This document shows, piece after piece, positions 46,865-56,917 of a stretch of 64,000 nt of DNA (the first letter of the stretch is position 1; each line of letters starts with the position of its first letter). The stretch is taken from NCBI RefSeq assembly GCF_030272615.1, contig NC_081409.1:472992573-473056572 (forward strand), in the 5' to 3' direction. A model generated the notes under the pieces. The model was not told where the DNA came from and did not search any database. It saw nothing but the letters and a program-made list of their open reading frames with translations. The DNA is from Cryptomeria japonica. Taxonomy: Eukaryota > Streptophyta > Pinopsida > Cupressales > Cupressaceae. A program made the position numbers and the translations under genes.

Positions 46865-48414
46865 TCAGTGAGTAGAAGATAGGGGTAGGACCCCTAACTT
46901 ACTTCTGTGATATTCAAAAGTGTCCTTTGGTAGTGGCTTGGTGAAGATATTTGCAATTTTCTCCTTTGTGCTAACATATTCCAACACCACTTTCTTCTCT
47001 TGAGCTTCTTCTCTAAGATAATGATATTTGATAGATATGTGCTTTGTCTTAGAGTGCATAATAGGATTCTTTGAAATATTAATGGCACTAGTATTGTCAT
47101 AGAATATAGTTACTAGCTCGGTAACTTTCTCATTTATACCTTCCAACAGTTGTTTGATCCATGCAATGTTGGTACAATTCAGTGCCGTAGCAATATATTT
47201 AGCTTCGACTATTGACTTAGAAATACATCCTTGTTTCTTGCTAAGCCAACTCACTAGTCTTTCTCCTAAAAAGAAAGCTCCTCCACTTGTGTTTTTCCTG
47301 TCATCAATGTTGCTTGCCCAATCAGCATTAGTATAAACTTTTAAATCAAAATCATTTCCTTTTTGGTATACTAAGCCATAATCTTCAGTGCCTTTTAAGT
47401 ATCTAAAAATTCTTTTGATTGTCGTCATGTGTGTTTCCTTAGGATCTGTAGAAAATCTTGCAACAATACCTACTGCATGTGCTATATCTGGCCTGCTGTG
47501 AACAACATATTGCAACTTTCCAACCATAGATCGATAAAGTGTCTCATCAACAGATGCAGATTCATCATTCTTTGATAGTTTATAGTTGGTAGTCATAGGA
47601 GTACTTACTAGTTTTGAATCCTCCATTCCAAATTTCTTCAAGATTTCCATTATGTACTTGGATTGAGTAATGAAAATCTCATTTTTCATTTGCAGTATCT
47701 GTAAACCTATAGAATACTTTATCTCACCAATTAATGACATCTCAGATTCTTTTCTCATTTCATTTCCAAAGTTCTTGCATAAAGAGTCATTTCCACAAAA
47801 TATAATATCATCAACAAATATGGCTAAGATCAGTATTCCATTTTCATCATTCTTCATGTACATGTTGTTGTTCTCACTTGTCCTTATAAAACCAATCTTA
47901 ATCAAATAAAAGTGCAATCTCTCATACCATGCTCTAGGTGCTTGTTTCAAATCATATAAAGCTTTTTTTTCAATTTACATACCTGATCTTTATTATTGTC
48001 TTCAACAAATCCTTCAGGTTGTTCAATGAAAACTTCTTCTAATATTCCATTCAGAAATGCAGATTTGACATCCATTTGATATACCTTGAAGTTCTTGAAA
48101 GCAACATAGGCCAACAATGTTCTTACTTCTTCAAGTCTAGCAACAGGTGCAAAAGTCTCACCATAATCAATTCCTTCTTCTTGGGCATAACCTTTGCAAA
48201 CTAATCTTGCTTTATTCCGAATGACCTCCCCTTTTTCATTTAGCTTGTTTCTGAAGATCCACTTTGTACTGATTACATTTTTGTCCTTCGGTCTTGGGAC
48301 CAGTGTCCATGTGTCATTCTTCTTGATTTGATGAATCTCTTCTGTCATAGCATTTATCCAATCTTCACTGTTAAATGCCTCTTTCACTATTCTCGGTTCA
48401 AATTCAGATATCAA
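46865..48414 (-). pseudogene. Reverse transcriptase and RNase H of element G
   Basis: 48414-47947 carries [18 protein letters not shown], then [29 protein letters not shown] and [13 protein letters not shown]. After a frameshift in an A run (47950-47966) the protein continues with QAPRAWYERL, FVDDIIFCGND (catalytic Asp pair), the STPM block and SRPDIAHAVGIVARF. The copia RNase H follows with YTNADWASNIDDRKNTSG, SIVEAKYIA and YDNTSAINISKNP. The frame ends at 46865. Family-typical length. Apart from the slip and the first Asp of the RNase H reading Asn (YTNAD), it looks intact. Confidence 0.9.
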
Positions 48415-48423
48415 ACATGTGTT

Positions 48424-49986
48424 CTATCTTAGTTTGTTCCTTTTCATCACTGGATCATTCTTATCTCCTATAATCTGACTTGGTGAATGATGTCTTCTGA
48501 CATACTTGGCTAATACAGGCTCGGTAGGCTCTCTATGATCTTCTTCATCACTCGGTAACTGGATATTTTCTTCATTTTCTTCAACAGTTTTCTCGGTAGG
48601 ACTTCTTGGTTGCACATAGACAAATCCATCATAGTCTTCTGGTTCTTTGGAATTTCCTTCATCATTTCTTTCTACAAATTCATCAATTTTCACGTTTTCA
48701 CTTTCTACTATTTTGTTAGATCATTTGATCAGACATTTAAATGCTTTGCTTCTAGAAGAATATCCTAGAAATGTTCCTTCTTCACTATTCTGATCAAACT
48801 TTCCATTTCTATCATCTTTATGAACATAGCATTTACTTCCAAAGATTTTAAAATAACTTACATTAGGTTTCTTGCCATACCAGATTTCATAAGGTGTCTT
48901 CAATGTACCTTTCTTCAATTGAACTCGGTTCAAGGTGTAAAGAGTTGTGCTTATTGCTTCGCTCCAAAATGTTTGTGGAACTTTCTTTTCAATCATCAGT
49001 CTTCTAGCACAATCCACAATAGATCTATTTCTTCTTTTAGCTATTCCATTCTGCTGTGGATTTCTCGATGCAGAGACTTGTCTTTTTATACCATGATCAT
49101 TGCAAAATAGGTTGAACTCATCAGATGTGAACTCTCCTCCTCTATCTGATCTAAGACATTTCAGTTGTCTTCTTGTTTCATTTTCAATTCTAGCCTTGTA
49201 CCATTTAAACATTTGAAAAGCTTCTGATTTTTCTTTTAAAAACATTACTAACATCATCCTTGAATAATCATCCACAAATAATATAAAATATTTATCACCA
49301 TAATAACTCTGAACTTTCATAGGACCACAAAGATCAGTGTGCACAAGATCTAAAATTCCCTTATAAGTGTAGGACTTACTTGTAAAGCTTGATCTTGTCA
49401 TCTTACCCATCTGGCATCCTCGACACATAGCATTCTCAGGTTTTTCAAGACTTGGTAGACCTCTTACTCGGTGCTTCTTACTTATCTTGATCAGATTATC
49501 AAAATTAACATGACAAAACCTTTTATGCCATAACCAGGTATCATCAATCTTTGCATACAAACACTTATTGTGAGTTGAATCAAGGTGAAATGTATTACCT
49601 TTTGTTTGTGTCCCGATAGCAGCTAACTTTCCATTCTTGTCATGAACTTTGACAATTCCTTTCTGAAATTCTATTCGGTAACCTGTGTTGTTTAGTTGTA
49701 CTACACTCAACAAATTGTATTTCAAACCTTCAACCCAATAAACAGCATTGCATCTTGCATTATCAAGAAATGTTATGGATCGTTTACCTCTTACCGGACA
49801 TGGTGCATCATTACCAAATCTAACATAGCCTCCATCATTATCTTCTAACATAACAAACTTGTGTTTATCTCCTGTCATATGATGTGAGCATCCACTATCT
49901 ATAATCCAAGAATTATTAGTGTTTATGTGAGATATTAGGGCTTTTTTTTCATACCTTTCTTCATCTGATCCATCCTTGATAGCCAC
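48424..49986 (-). pseudogene. Protease and integrase of element G
   Basis: Protease: SWIIDSGCSHHMTGD with its DSG triad. The pre-integrase finger has HKRFCHVNFDNL and CRGCQMGKM. Integrase has HTDLCGPMKV and RSDRGGEFTSDEF (both Asp), but NPQQNGIAKRRNRS reads Lys (AAA 49036-49038) where Glu is needed. A TGA at 48721 and a TAG at 48424 interrupt a single frame that otherwise continues into RT. 48693-48424 is the acidic linker before RT. Confidence 0.9.
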
Positions 49987-50121
49987 ATAAACAACTTCCT
50001 CTGTATCAGTCTCATCTGATTTATCATCGTTAGATTCCTCATCAGCTATTAAGCATGTCTTTCTGTCTCTTCTTCTGAAGTCTCGGTGTCCTCTGTAATG
50101 GTTATCTTTATGTCTATCATC

Positions 50122-51049
50122 TCAATAATCTCTCTTTTCAGTAAAATCTTTGTTAGGACAGTTAGAAGCCATATGTCCAATCTTATTACAATTGAAACAT
50201 TTCAAAGGTAGTTTTCCTTTATACTTACCTTTTCCTCTCGGTAACCTTTTGGCCAATAGTGCTTCAAACTCTTCTTGCTTTCTGATTTCTTCATATAGTT
50301 TGTGTACTTCTTCCATGTTCTTCTGAAATCTTTCACTTTCTCCACTATGATCTCCTTCAGAGTACTTATACTTTCTTTCATTGTAATCATTACATTCATT
50401 TAGATGAAAAGAACTAAATGCAGATTCAACTTTATTTACCGATGACCCACTGTTATCAAATTTACTTAACTCAAATGCATGTAGCTTACCAATAGAAGCA
50501 TCCAAAGAAATTGGTATATTAGGTACATACCTCAATTCATTGATTGCAGAGACTCGGATTGCATAGGCAGGTAGAAGGGTTCTTAACAACTTACTTGTTA
50601 CATCCTTTTCTTCAATAGTTCCTCTTGCTCCTTTGATTTGATTTACAATCTCCTTTAGTCTTGTACTGTACTGGGTTATGTTCTCACCTTCATTCATCCT
50701 CATAGATTCAAGTTGTCCTCTTAAACTATCTACTTTTTCTCTTTGAACATGTTCATCTCCTCCATATATAGATATGAGCTTAGTCCACATTGCCTTTGCA
50801 TCAGTACATCCTTCTAGATCATTAAACTCTAAGACGGTCAATGCAGAAATTTATTTCAATCATTGCTTGAATATGTTCTTTCTTTGCCTTTATCTCTTCC
50901 ATAGTCAATGGATAGGTGCTCAGTGCAACAAAATCATTCTCTAGATAGTATATAGCATATTCTCCAACTCCTGATAGATGTAGCTTCATCCTTTTTTGCC
51001 ATGTAGAGAAACTTGACTTGTTCAGCTTCGGTGCATCCCTCTTATACAT
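50122..51049 (-). pseudogene. Gag of element G
   Basis: Starts at MYKRDAPKLNKSSFSTW. A one-base frameshift lies near 50850: the two halves overlap and read into each other in different frames. The core has YGGDEHVQREKVDSLRGQLE and TQYSTRLKEIVNQIK. The single zinc knuckle is CFNCNKIGHMASNC. A TGA at 50122, probably from CGA, separates it from a readthrough to pol in the same frame (next ORF at 49986). Confidence 0.9.
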
Positions 51050-51098
51050 CTTTGGATCTTTAACTCAAGTGCCTTTAAAGTTTCCTTTCGGAGTCCAG

Positions 51099-51113
51099 AG
51101 CTCTAATACCAAT
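51099..51113 (-). other. Primer-binding site of element G
   Basis: Minus strand ATTGGTATTAGAGCT next to the 5' LTR, of initiator tRNA-Met type with one C-to-T change. Confidence 0.8.
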
Positions 51114-52646
51114 TGATAGTTTTGATACTTAATATAAGTAAAGATCCAATAGCCAACAAGATGAGAGGGGGGGGTGAATCATACAAACTTAATCATCCAT
51201 AAAAACATCAGATTCAACCTTGGTAACATATATATCAGTCATATGCCCAAAAACTATCAAACATGCAAACTCAAAAGCATATGAACAATATAAACCTCAT
51301 AACACTAGATTGAACATGGAAACCCAAATAGGGAAAAACCACTGTGGGATTTCGGACCCACTAAGAAATATACTCTTCTAGAGTCTGCTCGGTTAAAAGA
51401 AAATCATGTTAAAGATTACAAACACATTGCTAGATGTGACCTGGTTAAGGGATTTCCCTCAGATCTATTAGGATCTTCACTTTGTTAGAAGTGACCTTGT
51501 TAAAGGATTTCAAACACTCAATAAGATGTCATCTTGCTAGAGGATTTACATATAAGATGGTTAAGTCCACTCGGTTAAGAGATTTTCTGTCACTTTCACA
51601 AAATAATAGTAATAAAAATCTATCTGCAACTTCACATCTAAAATGCTAACGCAGATTCCTATTTGTTCAATACAATCTAGACACAGAACTTATCTTGTCC
51701 CTCTACTGGGCATCTATACTTTGTTATTCTAACAGGTCTTCAAGCTTTTGTGCTTGGTAATCACTATGTAGCATCCCTGTGCATACACTTGCCCGCATAC
51801 ATTGTTTATCAACAGTTTCCTATTTATAAACAATCTTCTAACTGCTTAATCTTATTGATCACATTTCCCATGATCAATCATAGCCATCAGATCTTCAATC
51901 TTGTCCAGGTTCAATTTATTCTTCGATCTGAAAAATTTTTACCCCGCCTTGGAACTTGCATATTTACCTTGGAACTTGTGTTAGGGTATTGTGGTTCAAT
52001 CTGAGCTGTAGATCTTCCTGCCGATCTTTCTTTACCATAGATTATTTAACAATCTTCATACATGGTTTACCAATCATTTAATTCACTCTAGCTCATCAGC
52101 TTCCTTCATTAAATATCACATGTAAACATTTAATGCATTCTATTATAGCTCGGTTGTAACTCGGTGAATACTAAACTTCACTCGGTAGACATTCTGTCTT
52201 CATTAACTGATAGTGATAACCTTAGGGTTTACCGACTAGGTTCCTTAGGGTTTACCAACTAGGTTCTTTGCCTGGTAACATAGTATAGTATTAACCTTTA
52301 CATTTTACAACATATGTATGATGTTAAAACAATCTAAAACATCATGATCTCATCATTGTCTCACTCGGTAGTAGTTGCCCATTGAATAACTTATCCCCTT
52401 ATTCATCATATTCTTTCCTGTGTCTTTTACCGACTTCTTTATAATCTTCATTTCATACTTCTCAAGATATGGCAACATCATACTGAATTAGAAAATCATT
52501 TTCTTGACTTCAATGACAAAATAATAATATCAAGATAGTAAAACATCTTTAATTAGTTATGTCCGTAATCATCAACAACCTTCTAAATATCCTTATTGAA
52601 ATGTCAAGAATCTTTCATTGTCTATTATAATGTAATATTGCCAACA
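51114..52646 (-). repeat. 5' LTR of element G
   Basis: 1533 bp. It differs from the 3' LTR mainly by a 23-bp tandem duplication (52220-52242 and 52243-52265), plus scattered substitutions. A TATA-like segment lies at 51819-51832 (GTTTATAAATAGG on the minus strand). Confidence 0.93.
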
Positions 52647-52651
52647 TACAT

Positions 52652-52957
52652 AAATTTATAATTGAGAAAGGCTTGGATATCCCTAAACCAATGGAAGAAA
52701 GAATGGAACAATAGAAGGCAAAATATTTGTCTGATAAAAAAGCCAAGGATAGGAAATTCCAGGAAGGTGAATTAGTTATTATGTGGAATGCCAAGGCTTA
52801 GGACAAAGGGAATCATGGTAAGTTTGACGCATTATGGATTGGTCCTTTTGTCATCATTTGGAAAAATAGAGCGAATTCATACTTTTTACAAAATATGGAA
52901 GGTGAAGACATGGAATTTCCAGCACATGGACAATTCCTGAAGAGATTTTTCTCTTGA
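52652..52957 (+). pseudogene. Integrase of element F, C-terminal part
   Basis: Continues the frame broken at 44906: KFIIEKGLDIPKPMEERMEQ, DRKFQEGELVIMWNAKA, KFDALWIGPFVI and NMEGEDMEFPAHGQFLKRFF. It has TAG stops at expected CAG sites (52710, 52798) and ends with TGA near 52957. This is the DNA-binding C-terminal domain of a gypsy integrase. Confidence 0.8.
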
Positions 52958-53303
52958 TTATTATTCATGTGCAGTAGTCTAGGTTTTGTTCCCGTTTAAT
53001 ATACCATTCCTTTTAACATTGAACCTTTTAACCCCTATCCCAGAGAAAATTGGATTCTTGCTATGCCCACAAGGGACATACATCCCTAGACAGAGCCACT
53101 ATTGGAACCTTGATTTTTGGAAAACTTTAGTCTCCCTCAAGTTCTCAAATGGTCTTGTATACACCAAGATTTTTGTAATTCAGTAACCTAAGAAAAAATT
53201 CTTTACCCTGCTAACATCCAATTTTGCCAATCTATGGATACTGGTTTGAGAAGAATGGTTTATTTATTCACCAAGTAGGGATATTATTGTTACAAGTTAA
53301 TTA
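52958..53303 (+). other. Spacer after F integrase
   Basis: 52958-53103 is unique to this copy. From 53104 it repeats 6792 onward of F1. No gene. Confidence 0.5.
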
Positions 53304-53546
53304 ATGAAAGACATGGATAGAAAAGATGATATTGTTATAGTAGAGCCTGGAATTGCAAAATTTCTATATGTGGGGTTATTGGGTTCCCATAAGGGTAGAG
53401 CTTGGCATATAGCTTCAAAAGGGAGCACTAAGACATTCTTTGCAAAGGATAATTCTTTTTTGACAAGACATAGCATGTTTTCCAATGACAAGACACTATT
53501 AGGGAGTAGCATGCAACACCGACAAAGTGAAAATAACCTTCTCTAA
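53304..53546 (+). CDS. Small F-family ORF, 80 residues, function unknown
   Basis: The ORF is open from ATG to stop. Its reading matches the broken F1 copy (6999-7245), including KDDIVIVEPGIAKFLYVG, GSHKGRAWHIASKGSTKTFF and RHSMFSNDKT. It has no signal peptide, membrane segment or domain I can name. It sits between integrase and the long downstream ORF. Conservation may reflect shared nucleotide ancestry only, since both copies are the same family. I cannot tell coding from chance. Confidence 0.35.
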   Translation: MKDMDRKDDIVIVEPGIAKFLYVGLLGSHKGRAWHIASKGSTKTFFAKDNSFLTRHSMFSNDKTLLGSSMQHRQSENNLL

Positions 53547-54363
53547 AAAGTTAAGTTACAACAAAAAGCCTCTTTATCAGTGTAACTCCCTTCAGGTCTC
53601 ACTGAAAACATAAGCATCGATGTAACATAGCTATTCTACCAAGCACCAAAATGTCTTGTCAAAAATAGATGCTACAACGAAAAGAAACTTAATGGAGAAG
53701 CTTCTTAACCATCTTGTCAAAATCATTGGTTTTTGGTGTAATAACCAAAATCTGTCAAGCCCAATTTTTTTTACTAAAATAAGATGCTATGCCGAAAGTC
53801 TAGTGGGTCTTGTGACTACAAAAGGAAACTGAGGTAAATTATTGATAAAACATGTCAATAACCTTTCCGAATTATTTGTTTTGGTATAATTGTATGTCAA
53901 TAAGAATTATAAATGCTATACCAAAGGTCGGCACTACACCGTGATAAAGGACATTAGAGAAGTTAAAAAACAATTATACTAATAAGGGCTTTTTTTTGTT
54001 ATAGTTGAAAACAACGGGGAAGGTAGAATGATTTCATTGAACAAGCAAGCTAGATCGAAAAGCTCAAGTGATGATGAAACAAGCTTTGAAGTTCCTTGAC
54101 ATTATTGTGTGCCAACCCAAGGTCATGTCACATGAATTTTTGAATTCAAGCATTCAATGGCCATTTTGTAAATGATGCAAACCGATTCATGAAAGTTTAA
54201 AATATGGATTATGTGTGCTTCCATTCATTGTGAGATATTTAGACAGAAGAGGCAAGATTAATTGTGAGCAAGAAGCAAGAAAAGATCCATAATTGGTGTT
54301 CTAATTCCAAGTACTTAATTATGAAAAGTACCTTATTATTTCAATTGCTCTGTTTATGCTACA
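53547..54363 (+). repeat. F-family non-coding stretch, homologous to F1
   Basis: Matches 7245-7552 and 25177-25589, and then 26836 onward, so it shows the empty sites of element C and of the solo LTR at 25590. No gene. Confidence 0.7.
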
Positions 54364-55897
54364 ATGGAAGCCTCCTCTATGAAACCTAGGGCTAGAAAAC
54401 AAAAAGAAATGATCACTAAAGTAGAGAGCCCTCAAGAATCCAAACCTAGAAAATAGAAGAAGGAACAAAGGCATTTGAATCGGGACTTAATGAACCAATT
54501 TATGGATTCCGACCCTAAATCAAAAAGATATTCTCAACTAAAATAAGATATCTTAGGGGATAAATATGAAAACATAGGGGATATATGGATGCCAATGAGG
54601 GGATATGAATTGATGTTATACCATTATAGAAAGAGAAATAGGGCAGAGCCTATATGCAACCCATGGGTCTACAACATAGGAAAATTGGTAGTTCCAAATA
54701 TCTTTGTGAGTGTCAACTTGATGATTTTGCTAGCTAAGAACTATGATCCCAAAACTAAAATAATCTGTGATGCTGATAGGAAACCACTAGTACCTATAAC
54801 TAGGGACTTCATGTCGAGAGTGTTTTATCTAGACTTAACCCTAGATCAACCAATTGATGTCACACTCCTAGGAAATGAGTAATCCAGTCTTAAAGGTGTA
54901 TATAAAAGATGGAGATTGCTGGCTCATAGACCAAAGGATGGAAACAATCTTAGGATATTTGAAGAAAATGATGAGCCTTCATAAGATTTAGATGTGTTTG
55001 AAGAATATTTCAGGTATACATATTTCTCCATTTGTCAGATTATGGTAATTGAGGCTGGTATTTTGATGGATATGGTGCCCATGATATTGGTTGTAGATGT
55101 GCAAACACATGATGCTCGGCCTTTTGATTATGTGTCATTGATGGTAGATCAGATTATCCATGGGTTGGAAAGAATCAAGAATAACCCTGATGAAATTCAC
55201 TTTAGACATTATTCTATGCTGATGCATATGCTTTTGTGTGTTGAATAAGGATTAGGTTTATGGACTGGCAAACTTAGAGTCAGGATATGATAGACATAGA
55301 ATGCGAAAGTCGATGCAAATATGGATTGTTGTATGAGATCAAAGGTGTTTGTGGTCCCAATACATGTTCTTTGAAGAATATTTTGTTAATCCCTTGTATC
55401 ACGTTCTAGGTCATTCATGTAATTACACCCTAACTCCATAAATTCAAAATTTTCTTAGGCTAAAAGAATATGATGAGCGACAATTGGTCAGCCAAAACTG
55501 GGGAGACTGGTATGCTTCCAAGAATTATACAAATATCAAGGTATGCATATTTGAGGGTTCCCCAATGCTGATTCCAAGAATAGTGCTAGACATAGTTTCT
55601 TACCTAGAGATTGTGAGGCAAGTAGCTGAAGAAAGCTCTACACACCTAGGAGTGCATGAGAAACAATCCCTTATGTTTGGATACTTGTGCTTTGGAGAAT
55701 TTACAATTTTTTCAACTAAAGGATATGACTTAATTAAAAATAAATTGGCCTATTATGGCCTAGCACAAGATGAACCTAGGGTCAATTTCGATCTTGAAGG
55801 ATTCATTAGCTCAGCTAAGAAGTCACAAAAAATTGCGCTCTTATGAGCATGTGCCACTTGAACAAGATGATTTGATCAAGAATTTAAATGAGGTGCA
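54364..55897 (+). pseudogene. F-family downstream ORF, right copy (cut by H)
   Basis: From ATG 54364 (MEASSMKPRARKQ), with in-frame stops near 54454, 54547, 54880 and 54982. The blocks are YELMLYHYRKRNRAEPICNP, WVYNIGKLVVPNIF, KPLVPITRDFMSRVFYLDL, YFRYTYFSICQIMVIEAG and, after a frameshift before 55484, VSQNWGDWYASKNY, YLEIVRQVAEESSTHLG and FGYLCFGEFTIFSTKGYDL. It agrees block by block with 26938-28682 of F1. The frame is lost at about 55840 and H begins at 55898. Not a retroviral domain. Function unknown. Confidence 0.65.
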
Positions 55898-56707
55898 TGT
55901 TAGGATTCCCACAGATATTGAGAGGGGGGGTGAGTCAGTATCTAACTGGTTAATTGATTTTCTTAACTTGAAACATGTAGAGCATATTAATACTGTGTAC
56001 CGGTAAGCAGAAAGTAATGCAATAAACAGAGATAAAAACAACCACATGAAAAACACACCATAACACAAGGATTTAACGAGGAAAATCAGTGTGGGAAAAA
56101 CCTTGGTGGGATTTGTGACCCACAATATTCACTTACTGGCCAATAAGAGAATATTACTACTACAAGAGGGGCCTGCACATGCAGGAAGGCCAACTGCCTA
56201 GAGCTCACTGCTCAAATACAAAATAGGAAGTCTCACTGACTTACAAAAATGGATTGTATAAATCCAATGTCGTGTACTCCTTCAAAATAGCATTTATAAT
56301 TCTAGATCCAGTGCCGGTTTCTGCTCTGCTTCTTACATAAACCCTCAACCTATAATTCACATAATACGTCTGCCTTATTTCGCCTAATTACATTTCTCTT
56401 CCTTACTTCATTTCAAAATGTTCTATAATGATCTCTCTTATATAAGAGTCATTTTCCAACTTGCCAAGTCGGCTTACAATGATTTTACAAATAATAAACA
56501 AAATATATTACAACAAAAATCCTGTCGGCCTCTGTGTCGATATGCTACCTTTCACTGTCGGTGTCAGTGACCTGTGTGCCGGTGTAGAGTCTGATCTTTC
56601 TAGTGCTAGTGGAATTCCTTGTCGGTATCATAGGATTGTAAGGTTGCCATCAATGAAAAAACCTTCAATCACCTACAATGTGTCATTGGAGTGTGCATAT
56701 GCCAACA
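55898..56707 (-). repeat. 3' LTR of element H
   Basis: Near-identical by eye to 63188-63998. A hairpin CCTGCACATGCAGG lies at 56172-56185, and a CTCTTATATAAGAG TATA palindrome at about 56434-56447. Confidence 0.93.
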
Positions 56708-56719
56708 ATCTCCCCCTTT
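56708..56719 (-). other. Polypurine tract of element H
   Basis: Minus strand AAAGGGGGAGAT abuts the 3' LTR. A related purine block with the same following bases occurs at about 56853-56870. Confidence 0.8.
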
Positions 56720-56917
56720 GGCATTGATGGCAACACTCATGAGAAAATTCCAAAACTTGTAATCTAAAAATGTGTACCAAAAAAAATATTACCAAAAATA
56801 TGTGAGCTCCCCCTGAGCAGATAAGTCTTTTACTAATTATTTTCTCATACTACTACTCCCCCTTTGGCATCAATGACAAAGGTTGTCAAGGTGTCAATAG
56901 AGTTGTAGTTTTCTATC

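Larger units (their letters stand above)
44907..52646 (-). mobile_element. Element G: Ty1/copia retrotransposon, 7.7 kb, nearly complete
   Basis: LTRs lie at 44907-46419 and 51114-52646 with TG...CA ends, flanked by TACAT at 44902-44906 and 52647-52651. The PBS is at 51099-51113 and the PPT at 46420-46431. The order on the minus strand is gag, protease, integrase, RT, RNase H, which defines copia. The frame is damaged by a few stops and two short frameshifts only, so it is younger than its host F. The C-terminal half of F integrase continues directly after the right LTR, which proves the insertion. Confidence 0.95.
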
